This document shows positions 16,752 through 25,754 of a stretch of DNA of 64,000 bases, one piece after another. Numbering within the stretch: position 1 is the first letter of the stretch; each line of letters opens with the position of its first letter. Position numbers and translations under genes: made by a program. The stretch comes from Streptomyces sp. DT2A-34 (GTDB taxonomy: Bacteria > Actinomycetota > Actinomycetes > Streptomycetales > Streptomycetaceae), in assembly GCF_030499515.1 (NCBI RefSeq), contig NZ_JASTWJ010000001.1, positions 8,846,001-8,910,000 of the forward strand, in the 5' to 3' direction. The notes beneath the pieces are model-generated. The model saw only the letters and a program-made list of their open reading frames with translations. It had not been told where the DNA came from and searched no databases.

Positions 16752-18029
16752 CTACTTGATGAGATCCTTGAACTTGTAGTACGCGCCTGCGAACGGCAGG
16801 AACCACGGCGGGCCGAAGTGACCGGGTATCCGCTTGAAGGACAGATCGCGCCAGGGATTGGCGTCCAGCGTCCCGTCCATGTACTCGGCCATCTGCTTGC
16901 CCATGTAGGTGGCCATCTGGACACCGTGGCCGGAATAGCCGACAGAGTAGAACAGCCCGTCCTGCTCACCGGCGTGCACCATCCGGTCCATGGACATGTC
17001 GACCAGGCCGCCCCAGCAGTAGTCGACGCGTGTGCGCGAGAGCTGGGGGAAGACCTCGGTCATCGCCTTGTGCAGGATGCGTCCGCTCTTCTCGTCCGAC
17101 TGCGCGTTGGACATGGCGAATCGGGCGCGACCACCGAACAGCAGCCGGTGGTCCGGAGTGATCCGGAAGTAGTGCAGCAGGTTCATGGACGTCGATGCCA
17201 TCCGCCGAGTTGGCATGATCTGGTCGCAGACGTCCTTGCCCAGAGGTTCGGTCACGATGATGAAGCTGCCGACCGGCGCGATCCTGCCCTGAAGCCAGCG
17301 GAACGGCCGACTGGTGTAGCCGCTGGTCGCGACGAGGACCTGGTCGGCCCGGACGATTCCGCGCGCGGTGACCACCTCGTGCTTGGTGCCGCCCAGCCGC
17401 CGGACCTGCTCGACCGGTGCCTTCTCGTGGATCTCCGCCCCCGCCCGCGCCGCGGCCTCCCCCAGACCACGGGTGAACTTGCCGACGTGCAGCCCCGCGC
17501 TCTTGGTGTCGACCATCGCGCCGTGGTAGCGGTCGGAGACGATCTCGGAGTGGAGATCACTCTTGGGCACCGTGCGCGTCTCGTCGAGCCCGAGCCGCGT
17601 CAGTACCTCGTGGGTCTTGCGCAGACCGTCGAAGTGAGCCGGCTTGGAGGCCAGCAGCAGCTTGCCCGAACGAGCGAAGTCGCAGTCGATCCCCTCTTCG
17701 GCGACCAGCTTCTCGATGGTGTCGACCGCGTCGTGGTAGGTCGTGAGATACCGTCTCGTGGTCTCGACCCCGTAGCGGGCGATCGCGTCGCGGGTGCCGA
17801 TCGACAGGCCTGTGGTGGCCATGCCACCGTTGCGGCCCGACGCACCCCACGCCACCGTCTCCTTCTCCAGGACCGCGACCTTCGCTCCCTTGCGGGCGAG
17901 GTGGAGGGCCGCGGACAGCCCGGTCAGACCTGCCCCGACCACCGCCACGTCGACATGCCCGCTCACCTCGGTCCGGGAACGGTCAGGCCCTTGCGGGGCG
18001 GTGTCGAGCCAGTACGGGGTGAGCTTCAT
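16752..18029 (-). CDS. FAD-dependent amine/amino-acid oxidase (DadA/PuuB-like)
   Basis: The 425-residue enzyme opens with YWLDTAPQGP, then the FAD motif VAVVGAGLTGLSAALHLARK and VAWGASGRNGG. VDTKSAGLHVGKFTRGLGEA lies midway, and GGRARFAMSN, WGGLVDMSMDRM and YSVGYSGHGVQMATYMGK near the end. This order is that of the DAO family branch holding gamma-glutamylputrescine oxidase and related amine oxidases. The start is ATG 18029 with AGGAG 8 nt upstream. Imines it makes would suit the RidA of this locus. The precise amine is not determined; a gamma-glutamylated amine is possible given PuuC- and PuuD-like genes elsewhere in the window. Confidence 0.85.
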   Translation of the reverse strand: MKLTPYWLDTAPQGPDRSRTEVSGHVDVAVVGAGLTGLSAALHLARKGAKVAVLEKETVAWGASGRNGGMATTGLSIGTRDAIARYGVETTRRYLTTYHDAVDTIEKLVAEEGIDCDFARSGKLLLASKPAHFDGLRKTHEVLTRLGLDETRTVPKSDLHSEIVSDRYHGAMVDTKSAGLHVGKFTRGLGEAAARAGAEIHEKAPVEQVRRLGGTKHEVVTARGIVRADQVLVATSGYTSRPFRWLQGRIAPVGSFIIVTEPLGKDVCDQIMPTRRMASTSMNLLHYFRITPDHRLLFGGRARFAMSNAQSDEKSGRILHKAMTEVFPQLSRTRVDYCWGGLVDMSMDRMVHAGEQDGLFYSVGYSGHGVQMATYMGKQMAEYMDGTLDANPWRDLSFKRIPGHFGPPWFLPFAGAYYKFKDLIK

Positions 18030-18131
18030 CGGAGTTTCTCCTGTGTGGTGGTCGGGCAGGCGCCCGGCTGTCGGAACCTGAGAAGGGGGAGGCAGACCCG
18101 ACAACAGTTCTTTGCGATGTGCAGGCCATGA

Positions 18132-18151
18132 GCTGGCATCAGGTCGTAGCG
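18132..18151. repeat. 20-bp duplicate of part of the HAD gene
   Basis: GCTGGCATCAGGTCGTAGCG here is identical to 18404-18423 inside the HAD gene, in the same orientation. Around it the reverse strand reads ARYDLMPAHGLHIAKN, close to the HAD motif RYDLMPAHDLGF, so this is the last trace of a second HAD-like copy between the oxidase and the intact HAD gene. Confidence 0.6.
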
Positions 18152-18282
18152 CGCGATGGGCACGGCCGGGGAGGCGACAGCCCGTAGCCGGGAAGTCGGG
18201 CTCGGGGGCGACCTGGGGGGCACGCGAGCGAACCCCCCACCACGACGCCTCGACTCATGAGCGGCGGCGGCCAGTGGCCGAC

Positions 18283-18957
18283 TCAGATGCCGAGCATGGT
18301 GTTGACCTCGTCGAGGCTCTTCACCGTGACGTAGTTGTACGCCGGCGAGTGCGGGTCGTAGCCCCGGTCCAGCATCACCTTGTTACGGAAGCCCAGGTCG
18401 TGTGCTGGCATCAGGTCGTAGCGGGTGTGCGAGGACACGTGCAGGAAGTCGTCCGGCGTGGCGTCGAGCTTGTCGAGCATGTACTCGAAGGCGCCGTAGC
18501 GAGGCTTGTAGAAGCCGGACTGCTCCGCGGTGAACACCGCGTGGAAGTCCGCCCCGAGCCGCGGCACGCTCTCCGCCAGGAAGGAGTCGTCGGCGTTGGA
18601 CAGGATGACCAGCTTGTAGTGTTCGCCCATCTTCTTCAGCGGCTCCGGCACGTCCGCGTGCGGCCCCCAAGTGCGCATGCCGGCCGCGAAGCGCTCCCCG
18701 GCGTCGGCCTGCGCCTCGATGCCCCACTTCTTGCACACGCGCTCGAACGCGTCCTGCAGCACCTGGGTGTAGGTGTAGAAGACGCCGCACACCTGGTCGT
18801 AGCGGATTCTGCTGAAGTCCTCGATGAACTGGTCCCAGTGCTCAGCGGGGATGCGGTCGCCGACGAGCTCCTTGGTGATCGGGGTCATTTGCCAGTGGAT
18901 CAGCGTGCCGTAGCAGTCGAAGGAGACGTAGGTCGGCCTGAATTTCGTGTCGGTCAT
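18283..18957 (-). CDS. Haloacid dehalogenase-like hydrolase (type II HAD)
   Basis: The 224-residue protein has HAD motif I at FDCYGTLIHW (nucleophile Asp14), motif II at VILSNADDSF, and motif III/IV around GFYKPRYGAFEYML and HTRYDLMPAHDLGFRNKVML. It is closest in layout to L-2-haloacid dehalogenases, but such proteins often act on other small substrates. The start is ATG 18957 with GAGAGGAC upstream. The operator copy 2 lies about 50 bp upstream. It precedes the FAD oxidase on the same strand and is probably coregulated with it. Confidence 0.88.
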   Translation of the reverse strand: MTDTKFRPTYVSFDCYGTLIHWQMTPITKELVGDRIPAEHWDQFIEDFSRIRYDQVCGVFYTYTQVLQDAFERVCKKWGIEAQADAGERFAAGMRTWGPHADVPEPLKKMGEHYKLVILSNADDSFLAESVPRLGADFHAVFTAEQSGFYKPRYGAFEYMLDKLDATPDDFLHVSSHTRYDLMPAHDLGFRNKVMLDRGYDPHSPAYNYVTVKSLDEVNTMLGI

Positions 18958-19007
18958 CGTTGGTCCTCTCTCGGGGGTTGCCTTGGCATGAACATAGGTG
19001 GCAACCT

Positions 19008-19027
19008 GCCGACTGTCAACAGTTAGC
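19008..19027. promoter_or_regulatory. Shared operator, copy 2, upstream of the HAD/oxidase genes
   Basis: GCCGACTGTCAACAGTTAGC matches the reverse complement of the ridA-upstream palindrome at 18 of 20 positions, with 16 consecutive identical bases. It lies upstream of the HAD gene, which is transcribed leftwards. It links the two transcription units into one likely regulon. Confidence 0.7.
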
Positions 19028-19354
19028 AGATGTGCCTGGTTGGCCCCGATCGAAGGATGTGGACGAGATGGCGCTGATCTATGGGGGACGCGAGCCCACG
19101 ACCGAGGGATGCCCGGCCAGGTCGGCGCGGTGCAGCCTCCGTACGGGTCGGGTGGCGCCGCTCCATCAGCCGGTGATCTGCTTCCTTGCCGAGAACACGC
19201 CCTGCTCATCCGGCCGTGCCGGGGAGACCGCGTGCTCGCCGAGGCGCTTGCTCACGACTGTGCTCGGGCGGGCGGCGGCGGAGCGCACGGAGGGTAATGC
19301 CTGCGGCACGCACCCCTTGACTCGCTCCGAGCCCGCTGTCATTCTCTTGCCACT

Positions 19355-19386
19355 TTTAGCGCAACGTTTCATGAACTCGCGCTAAA
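19355..19386. promoter_or_regulatory. Inverted repeat upstream of the polyamine-type ABC operon
   Basis: TTTAGCGC (19355-19362) and GCGCTAAA (19379-19386) flank a 16-bp spacer containing AACGTTTCATGAAC. It is about 240 bp upstream of the ABC substrate-binding gene and is AT-richer than its surroundings. An operator or a promoter element is likely, but no regulator can be assigned. Confidence 0.45.
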
Positions 19387-19622
19387 CGCGATCGGCAGCG
19401 GTCTGAGCCCCCTTCGGAGAGCGATCACCGTCCCCAGCCTCCGAGGTCACCGCCAACGCCGCCGGACCCTCCTCAAGGGCATGCACAAAACCGCTGACGC
19501 CACGGTGCGGAGCTCACCGCCATCGCGCAGCCACACCGCTGACCGGCGCCGATCCCACGCATGCCCTCATCCCTTCAGTCCGGCACAGCTGGTCCCACGC
19601 GTCACTACAGAGGAGTATTGCC

Positions 19623-20723
19623 ATGAGTGATCCCATGATCGGTCGCAGAGCGCTCCTGCGCGGAGCAGGCGGCCTGGCCGCCCTCGCGGCCTTGCCCTCC
19701 CTCGCCGCCTGTGGCACCGGCTCCAGCCGTGCCGCGTCCACCGGCAGCGGCGGGGCCAAGTCGCTGACCGTACGCAACGGCGGTGGCGCCTTCGGCGAGG
19801 CCCTCCAGAAGGCGATCTACACGCCGTTCACCAAAGAGACTGGTATCGCAGTCAAGGTCACCAACATCCAGGGCACCCAGATGCTGGCCCAGATCAAGCA
19901 GGGCCGGCCTCAGTTCGACCTCATCGACAACTCGATGATGGACCATGCCAAGTTCGCGGTCCAGGACGCCTTGGAGAAGCTGGAGTTCGACCGGATCAAG
20001 AGCTTCAAGGCCGCTAAGCTGCCCGCCAGCATGGTCAGCGAGCACTCCGTCGGCAAGGGCTTCTACGCCACCACCCTGGCGTACCGCACCGACGCCTTCG
20101 GCGGCCGGAAGCCGGAGTCCTGGGCCGACTTCTGGGATGCCAAGGCGTTCAAGGGCAGCCGCTCGATGTGCAATCCGGACGCCGACCTCCCCGAACTGGA
20201 GTTCGCGCTGCTGGCCGACGGCGTGGAGTTGGACAAGCTGTACCCCCTCGACGTGGACCGCGCCTTCAAGGTGATGGACCGGATCCGGGCCGACGTGAAG
20301 AAGTACTGGGACAGCGGCCCCCTCCCCGGTGTGCTCCTCAGCCGCCAGGAGGTCACGATATCCACCGTCTGGCACGGCCGGCTCAACGAACTGATCCAGC
20401 AGGGCGCCCCGCTCGCATACCAGCTCAACGGCGCCCGCCGCCAGGTCCAGGGATACGCCATCCCCAAGGGCGCGGCCAACGTGGACGCCTCCTACCAGCT
20501 CATCGGCTATTCGCTGCGCTCTGACGTCCAGGCCAACCTGGCCAAGGTCTACCCGACGAACCCGGCCGTCCAGTCGGCTTACGACAAGCTCACCGAGAAG
20601 GAGAGTGCCGGTCTCGCCGGGGCACCGGAGTACTACGACAAGGGCTTCGACGTGGACGTCAACTGGTGGCTGAGGAACGAAGCGGCCATCACCCAGCGCT
20701 GGCTGGAGTGGGCTCGTGGCTGA
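19623..20723 (+). CDS. ABC transporter substrate-binding lipoprotein (spermidine/putrescine type)
   Basis: The 366-residue protein starts with a Tat-type signal (GRRALLRGAGG, Arg8-Arg9) ending in a lipobox LAAC with Cys30, so it should be an exported lipoprotein. The mature part has the PotD-like core: FTKETGIAVKVTNIQGTQML, FDLIDNSMMDHAKF, GFYATTLAYRTDAFGGRKPE and TISTVWHGRLNEL. It is the first gene of a four-gene import operon and overlaps the ATPase gene by 8 bp. Related binding proteins carry polyamines or other small amines. Confidence 0.9.
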   Translation: MSDPMIGRRALLRGAGGLAALAALPSLAACGTGSSRAASTGSGGAKSLTVRNGGGAFGEALQKAIYTPFTKETGIAVKVTNIQGTQMLAQIKQGRPQFDLIDNSMMDHAKFAVQDALEKLEFDRIKSFKAAKLPASMVSEHSVGKGFYATTLAYRTDAFGGRKPESWADFWDAKAFKGSRSMCNPDADLPELEFALLADGVELDKLYPLDVDRAFKVMDRIRADVKKYWDSGPLPGVLLSRQEVTISTVWHGRLNELIQQGAPLAYQLNGARRQVQGYAIPKGAANVDASYQLIGYSLRSDVQANLAKVYPTNPAVQSAYDKLTEKESAGLAGAPEYYDKGFDVDVNWWLRNEAAITQRWLEWARG

Positions 20724-21855
20724 TTTCGGTGTGGTCACACCGCCCGTCAAGGTGGCTGGCGTCAAGCCGGCCACCACGACCGGCGAAGCACTGTCGGTGG
20801 TGGCCCTGCGCAAGACGTACGGGGACGTCGTCGCCGTCGACGAGGCGTCCATGGAGATCGCGGCCGGGGAGTTCGTCACCTTCCTCGGCGCCTCCGGGTC
20901 AGGCAAGACCACGACCCTGATGATGATCGCCGGTTTCTGCGAACCCGACTCCGGCACCATCACCGTCGGGGACCGTGACGTCACGCGGCTCGCCCCGCAG
21001 AAACGCAACCTCGGTTTCGTCTTCCAGCAGTACCTGCTCTTCCCGCACATGACCGTCAGCGAGAACGTCGCCTTCCCGCTCCAACTGCGCGGAGTGCCGA
21101 AGAACGAAATCCGCAGGCGGGTCGGGGAGACACTGGAGATCGCCGGCCTGTCCCGCTGCGCCGGCCGTCGCCCCCGCGAGCTGTCCGGCGGGCAGCAACA
21201 GCGCGTCGCGTTGTGCCGGGCGCTGGTCTACCGCCCGCCGGTCATCCTCATGGACGAGCCGCTCGGCGCGCTGGACAAGAAGCTCCGCGACCAGCTGCAG
21301 GTCGAGATCAAGACGATTCAGCAGGAACTCGGCCTGACCGTCATCTACGTGACGCACGACCAGGAGGAGGCGCTGGTCATGTCCGACCGCATCGCGGTGA
21401 TGCGCGACGGCAGGATCGAGCAGTTCGACACTCCCCGCGAGCTGTTCGAGCGGCCGAGGACCCCCTTCGTCGCGGACTTCCTCGGCGCGGCCAACTTCCT
21501 CGCCGGCCGCGTGGTGGACACCACAGACGAGCACACCGTGGTTCGTCTCGACCGGTCCGGTGGCCTGCTGACCGCCCGGCGCCACGAGCTGGCCTCCGGT
21601 ACCCCGGTCAGGGTCGCCGTGCAGCCGGGTCGGCTGCGCGCCGGCGCGCCGGACGACGGCTTTTGTGCCGGCACCGTGGAGACCGCCACGTATGTGGGCA
21701 CTCTGGTCCGGGCCGGGGTGCGCCTCGACGGCGATGACGCCGCGCTGCTGCGGCTGGAGGTACAGGCCGGACGCGGACCCGTCGCAGGTGAGCGGGTCGG
21801 GATAACCGCCGATCCGGACGACGTCAACCTCTTTTCCACCGAACAGGGCGGGTGA
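20716..21855 (+). CDS. ABC transporter ATP-binding protein (PotA-like)
   Basis: The 379-residue ATPase has Walker A GASGSGKTT at 58-66, the Q-loop in GFVFQQYLLFPHMTV, signature LSGGQQQR, Walker B VILMDEP and the H-loop YVTHDQEEAL. A C-terminal TOBE-like regulatory domain follows residue 240. The start is GTG 20716 inside the end of the binding-protein gene. It powers the two permeases downstream. Confidence 0.95.
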   Translation: MADFGVVTPPVKVAGVKPATTTGEALSVVALRKTYGDVVAVDEASMEIAAGEFVTFLGASGSGKTTTLMMIAGFCEPDSGTITVGDRDVTRLAPQKRNLGFVFQQYLLFPHMTVSENVAFPLQLRGVPKNEIRRRVGETLEIAGLSRCAGRRPRELSGGQQQRVALCRALVYRPPVILMDEPLGALDKKLRDQLQVEIKTIQQELGLTVIYVTHDQEEALVMSDRIAVMRDGRIEQFDTPRELFERPRTPFVADFLGAANFLAGRVVDTTDEHTVVRLDRSGGLLTARRHELASGTPVRVAVQPGRLRAGAPDDGFCAGTVETATYVGTLVRAGVRLDGDDAALLRLEVQAGRGPVAGERVGITADPDDVNLFSTEQGG

Positions 21856-21858
21856 GCC

Positions 21859-22755
21859 ATGGCCGCCACCCTCACCAGCACCGGCCCCGCCCGTCCGCGC
21901 AAGCTGCTGGCCTCCCGCAGGATCAGGGCCGGGATCCTCTACGCGCTGCCGGTCATCGTCTACCTGCTGGTGCTGTTCGTCTACCCGATCTTCAGCACGC
22001 TGTTCCTCAGCCTGAAGAACGCCGACGGATCGCTGACGCTGCACTGGTACGCCGACGCGCTGACCGGCGTCAACCTCTCCGTCCTGTTCACCACGCTGCG
22101 CATCTCGGCGGAGACGGCGCTGTTCAGTCTCGTCTTCGGGTTCGTCCTGGCGAACGCGATCTCCCGGCTCAAGCCCCTGCTGGCCGGACTGGCCATGCTG
22201 ATCGTCGTGGTGCCGCACTTCATCAGTGCCCTGGTGCGCACCTACGGCTGGATCATCCTCCTCGGGGACAAGGGCCTGGTGAACCAGGGCATGGCCGACC
22301 GGTGGTTCCCGGGTGCGCCGTACCAGCTGCTCTACAACGAGATCGGCGTGGTCATCGGCACCACCTCGGTGATGCTGCCGTACACCGTGTTGCTGCTGTA
22401 CGGCGTGATGCGTGGTGTGGACCGCAGGCTGCTGGCCGCAGCGGCCAGCATGGGCGCGGGACGTGTGACGATCTTCCGCCGGGTCTATCTGCCGCTGGTC
22501 GCCCCGGGACTGGCCAGTGCCGGACTGCTCAGTTTCATTCTCTCGCTGGGCTACTACATCACCCCGGCCCTGATGGGCGGTCCCAACCAGACGATGATCG
22601 CCTCCCTGATCAACCAGCAGGTGATGAAGCAGAACCAGTGGAACGGGGCGGCCGCCGAGGGCGTGATCCTACTCCTGCTGACCTTCGCCGGGCTGCTGCT
22701 GGTCAAGCTCGTGAGCTCGATGGGCGCCAGCGCCAAGAAGAGGAGCGCGTCATGA
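21859..22755 (+). CDS. ABC transporter permease (PotB-like)
   Basis: This 298-residue protein has about six membrane segments, beginning with ILYALPVIVYLLVLFVYPIF. The cytoplasmic coupling loop reads AAASMGAGRVTIFRRVYLPL, the EAA-type motif that contacts the ATPase. It starts 4 bp after the ATPase stop and overlaps the next permease start (ATGA), so the operon is tightly coupled. Confidence 0.93.
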   Translation: MAATLTSTGPARPRKLLASRRIRAGILYALPVIVYLLVLFVYPIFSTLFLSLKNADGSLTLHWYADALTGVNLSVLFTTLRISAETALFSLVFGFVLANAISRLKPLLAGLAMLIVVVPHFISALVRTYGWIILLGDKGLVNQGMADRWFPGAPYQLLYNEIGVVIGTTSVMLPYTVLLLYGVMRGVDRRLLAAAASMGAGRVTIFRRVYLPLVAPGLASAGLLSFILSLGYYITPALMGGPNQTMIASLINQQVMKQNQWNGAAAEGVILLLLTFAGLLLVKLVSSMGASAKKRSAS

Positions 22756-23618
22756 TGGAACTGCGCAGCACCCTCGCCGGACGGATCGTTCTGACGGCGG
22801 TGGCCACCGTGATCCTTTTGTTCCTGGCGCTGCCGATCGTCGTCATCGTCGTCACCTCCTTCGGCAGCAACGCCTTCGGCTCGTTTCCACCGGAGGTGTG
22901 GACGCTCAACTGGTACCGGGTGCTGTTCGCCGACGGCAGCAAGTGGCCGGCCGCACTGTCACTGAGCGTCCTTGTCGCCGCCCTCAGCACCGCGTTCTCA
23001 CTGATCATCGGCGTGACCGCGGCGACCGCGCTGACCCGCAGCGAACTCCCGCTGCGCTCCGCCGTGTACGCCCTGGTGCTCGGGCCGCTACTCATCCCGC
23101 AGATCGTCACCGCCCTGGGCCTGTTCCTGCTCTTCGAGCCCGCCTCGATGCTGGGCAGCCCGCTCGCGATCGCCCTGGGCCACACGGTCCTGGCATCGCC
23201 GATCGCGGTGCTGATCCTGGTGGCGACCCTGCGCGGCATCGACGAACGGCTGGAGGACGCCGCGGCGAGCATGGGCGCCGGCCGCCTGACGATCGCCCGG
23301 CGGATCACCTTCCCTCTCGCCGCCCCGGGAATGATCGCGGCAGCCATCTTCTCCTTCATCACCAGCTTCGACGAGTTCTACATCTCCCAGTTTCTGTCCT
23401 CCGTCGACACCGTCACCCTGCCGGTGCAGATCTACAACTCCCTGACCTTCGACATCGATCCCAGCGTGACCGCGATCAGCGCCATCCTCATCGCCTTCGC
23501 GATCCTCGCCCTCGCCCTGGTGGCCCTGGTGCGCTGGTTCGGTTCCGGACGGCAGAATTCCCTGCTGTCCGTCGAGACCGCGACCGGGATCGCCACCCCC
23601 GGAGGTGAGACCGTATGA
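22752..23618 (+). CDS. ABC transporter permease (PotC-like)
   Basis: The 288-residue second permease begins MMELRSTLAG at the ATG overlapping the previous stop. It has about six membrane segments, first at VILLFLALPIVVIVVTSFGS, and its coupling loop reads AAASMGAGRLTIARRITFPL. Its end overlaps a tiny ATG frame of 10 codons (23615-23647), probably the start of a lost next gene. Confidence 0.93.
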   Translation: MMELRSTLAGRIVLTAVATVILLFLALPIVVIVVTSFGSNAFGSFPPEVWTLNWYRVLFADGSKWPAALSLSVLVAALSTAFSLIIGVTAATALTRSELPLRSAVYALVLGPLLIPQIVTALGLFLLFEPASMLGSPLAIALGHTVLASPIAVLILVATLRGIDERLEDAAASMGAGRLTIARRITFPLAAPGMIAAAIFSFITSFDEFYISQFLSSVDTVTLPVQIYNSLTFDIDPSVTAISAILIAFAILALALVALVRWFGSGRQNSLLSVETATGIATPGGETV

Positions 23619-24228
23619 GCACCACCGCTCAGCGGCACCTGCCCTGAGCCTGATCCTGAACGTACTGGGGACGGACCTCGTCCTCGAGGTCGGGCACGAG
23701 CCAGCCGTCACACTTGAGCCCGCGGCGACACCAACCGTGCACAGAACGTGGCCCTGCACCACGGCATGCCACCAACGCCACCGTCTCCCTCCGAGAGCGC
23801 AAGACCGCCCTGGGCTGGCAACTCCACACCGGTCCGCGCCCAGGGGCGGGAACACCCAAGCGGTGTTCCCGTCGCCGACACCCTGACTCCCGACCTGACC
23901 CCAAGACCTCCCGTTCCATCTCTCGTTTCCGCAACCACATCTCGAACGGGAGATCTCCCATGGAACGGCACCACCCTGGTTCCTGGGCTTCGTGGGTGCC
24001 TCTTCGGCCTGGCACCCCAGCGGAAAGCAATCCGCCCCCCGTCCGGCGTGGCTCGTGCCCGGCCGATGGTCTTCCTCATCCCGCTGTGCGCCCCACGCCC
24101 GGCCACATCATGCGCATGGTTCCGCGCGCCACTCCGGCAACGCGTCATGACCAGCGGCGGCGTAAGCCAGGACTGCCACGGCGAACCGCGTCACCACCTG
24201 AACTTCGATTCCAAGGAGAAAACAGCAC
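23619..24228. other. 610-bp stretch without a supported gene
   Basis: After the permease stop, ATG 23615 opens MSTTAQRHLP and stops at once, suggesting a truncated downstream gene. The rest has only short frames in arginine- and proline-rich shadows. GGGAGATCTCCC at 23948-23959 is a 12-bp palindrome of no evident role. The region ends in the leader of the aldehyde dehydrogenase. Confidence 0.4.
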
Positions 24229-25695
24229 ATGACCGCCACCGTTATCCGTGATGTTCCCAAGCAGCTCTTCATCGCCGGTAGTTGGCAGGACGCGGAGTCC
24301 GACCGCACTCTGTCCGTCGACAACCCGGCAACCGGAGAGGAACTGTGCCAGGTCGCCGACGCCTCTCCCGCCGACGGCAGACGAGCCGCCGAGGCCGCGG
24401 TCGCCGCACAGCCGAGCTGGGCCGCCACGCCACCCCGTGTACGCAGCGAGATCCTGCGCCGCGCCTACGACATCATCGTCTCGCGCACCGAAGAACTCGC
24501 CCTGCTCATGACCCTGGAAATGGGCAAGCCTCTGGCCGAAGCGCGTGGCGAAGTCGCCTACGCCGCCGAGTTCTTCCGCTGGTTCTCCGAAGAGGCCGTG
24601 CGCATCGACGGCGGGATGACGACCGCCCCGGACGGCAAGAACCGCATTATGGTCACCCGCCAGCCCGTCGGCCCCTGCCTGCTGATCACTCCCTGGAACT
24701 TCCCCCTCGCCATGGGCACCCGCAAGATCGGCCCGGCCGTCGCCGCCGGCTGCACCATGGTCCTCAAACCCGCCCCGCAGACCCCGCTGTCCACCCTCGC
24801 ACTCGCCGCCATCCTCACCGAAGCCGGACTCCCCGACGGCGTCCTCAACATCGTCACCACCACAGAGGCCGCAGGTGTCGTCGAACCACTGGTGCGCGGC
24901 GGACAGATCCGCAAACTCTCCTTCACCGGCTCCACCCCGGTCGGCCGGATCCTCCTCGCCCAGAGCGCCGACACCGTCGTACGCACCTCCCTCGAACTCG
25001 GCGGCAACGCCCCCGTCATCGTCTTCGACGACGCCGCCCTTGACGTGGCCGTCGAAGGCACGCTGCTCGCGAAGATGCGCAACATGGGCGAGTCCTGCTG
25101 CGCCGCCAACCGCATCTTCGTCCACACCTCGATCGCCGACGAGTTCGCCTCCCGCCTCGCCACGCGCATGGCCGCACTCACCGTCGGCCCCGGCACCGAA
25201 CCCGGCATCGACGTCGGCCCGCTCATCGACACGGCAGGCCGGGACAAGGTCCACAACCTCGTCCTCGACGCGGTCGAGCAAGGCGCCAAGGTACTCACCG
25301 GCGGCGAACTGCCGGACGGCCCCGGCTACTTCTACCCGCCCACCGTGCTGACCAATGTGTCCACCGATTCCGCCATCATGCACACGGAGGTCTTCGGCCC
25401 GGTGGCCGCCATCCTCACCTTCGATGACGAGGACGAAGTCGTCGCCGCCGCCAACGACACCGAATTCGGCCTGGCCAGCTACCTGTTCACCCAGGGCCTC
25501 GACCGCGGCCTGCGTGTCAGCGAGCGACTCGAGAGCGGCATGATCGGCCTCAACACCGGTCTCGTCTCCAACCCCGCAGCCCCCTTCGGCGGCATCAAGC
25601 AGTCCGGCCTCGGCCGTGAGGGCGGCCGCGTCGGCATCGACGAATTCCTGGAGTACAAGTATGTCGCCGTCCCCGTCCGCGATGGGCGTGACTGA
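24229..25695 (+). CDS. gabD: NAD(P)-dependent succinate-semialdehyde-type aldehyde dehydrogenase
   Basis: The 488-residue ALDH has PWNFPLAMGTRKIGPAVAAG around residue 160, FTGSTPVGR, general base Glu in TSLELGGNAP, and NMGESCCAANR with the nucleophile Cys290 followed by an unusual second Cys291. The end has PFGGIKQSGLGREGG. The layout fits GabD-type enzymes that oxidise succinate semialdehyde, the last step of GABA and putrescine breakdown. That suits the polyamine-type importer upstream. ATG 24229 has AAGGAG 8-9 nt before it. Confidence 0.88.
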   Translation: MTATVIRDVPKQLFIAGSWQDAESDRTLSVDNPATGEELCQVADASPADGRRAAEAAVAAQPSWAATPPRVRSEILRRAYDIIVSRTEELALLMTLEMGKPLAEARGEVAYAAEFFRWFSEEAVRIDGGMTTAPDGKNRIMVTRQPVGPCLLITPWNFPLAMGTRKIGPAVAAGCTMVLKPAPQTPLSTLALAAILTEAGLPDGVLNIVTTTEAAGVVEPLVRGGQIRKLSFTGSTPVGRILLAQSADTVVRTSLELGGNAPVIVFDDAALDVAVEGTLLAKMRNMGESCCAANRIFVHTSIADEFASRLATRMAALTVGPGTEPGIDVGPLIDTAGRDKVHNLVLDAVEQGAKVLTGGELPDGPGYFYPPTVLTNVSTDSAIMHTEVFGPVAAILTFDDEDEVVAAANDTEFGLASYLFTQGLDRGLRVSERLESGMIGLNTGLVSNPAAPFGGIKQSGLGREGGRVGIDEFLEYKYVAVPVRDGRD

Positions 25696-25754
25696 GCGTC
25701 ACATCACCCTGCGCCGTGGCACCGTGCCGCCCATCAGCGAACGGATCGAGTGTC

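Larger units (their letters stand above)
18958..19622. other. 665-bp divergent regulatory space between the HAD gene and the ABC importer
   Basis: It holds the operator at 19008-19027, a 7-bp inverted repeat GGTTGCC/GGCAACC (18976-18982 and 19000-19006), and TTTAGCGC-N16-GCGCTAAA (19355-19386). No reading frame here looks real. The length is large for a simple promoter, so a lost gene is possible. Confidence 0.5.

Noticed and set aside
16662..18131. Long forward frames opposite the FAD oxidase and opposite the P450 (26821-28335)
   Set aside because: Composition is that of shadows, and the reverse strands carry clear catalytic motifs.
23948..23959. GGGAGATCTCCC palindrome as an operator
   Set aside because: A single short palindrome with no second copy and no promoter context. 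Expected by chance at this length over 64 kb.
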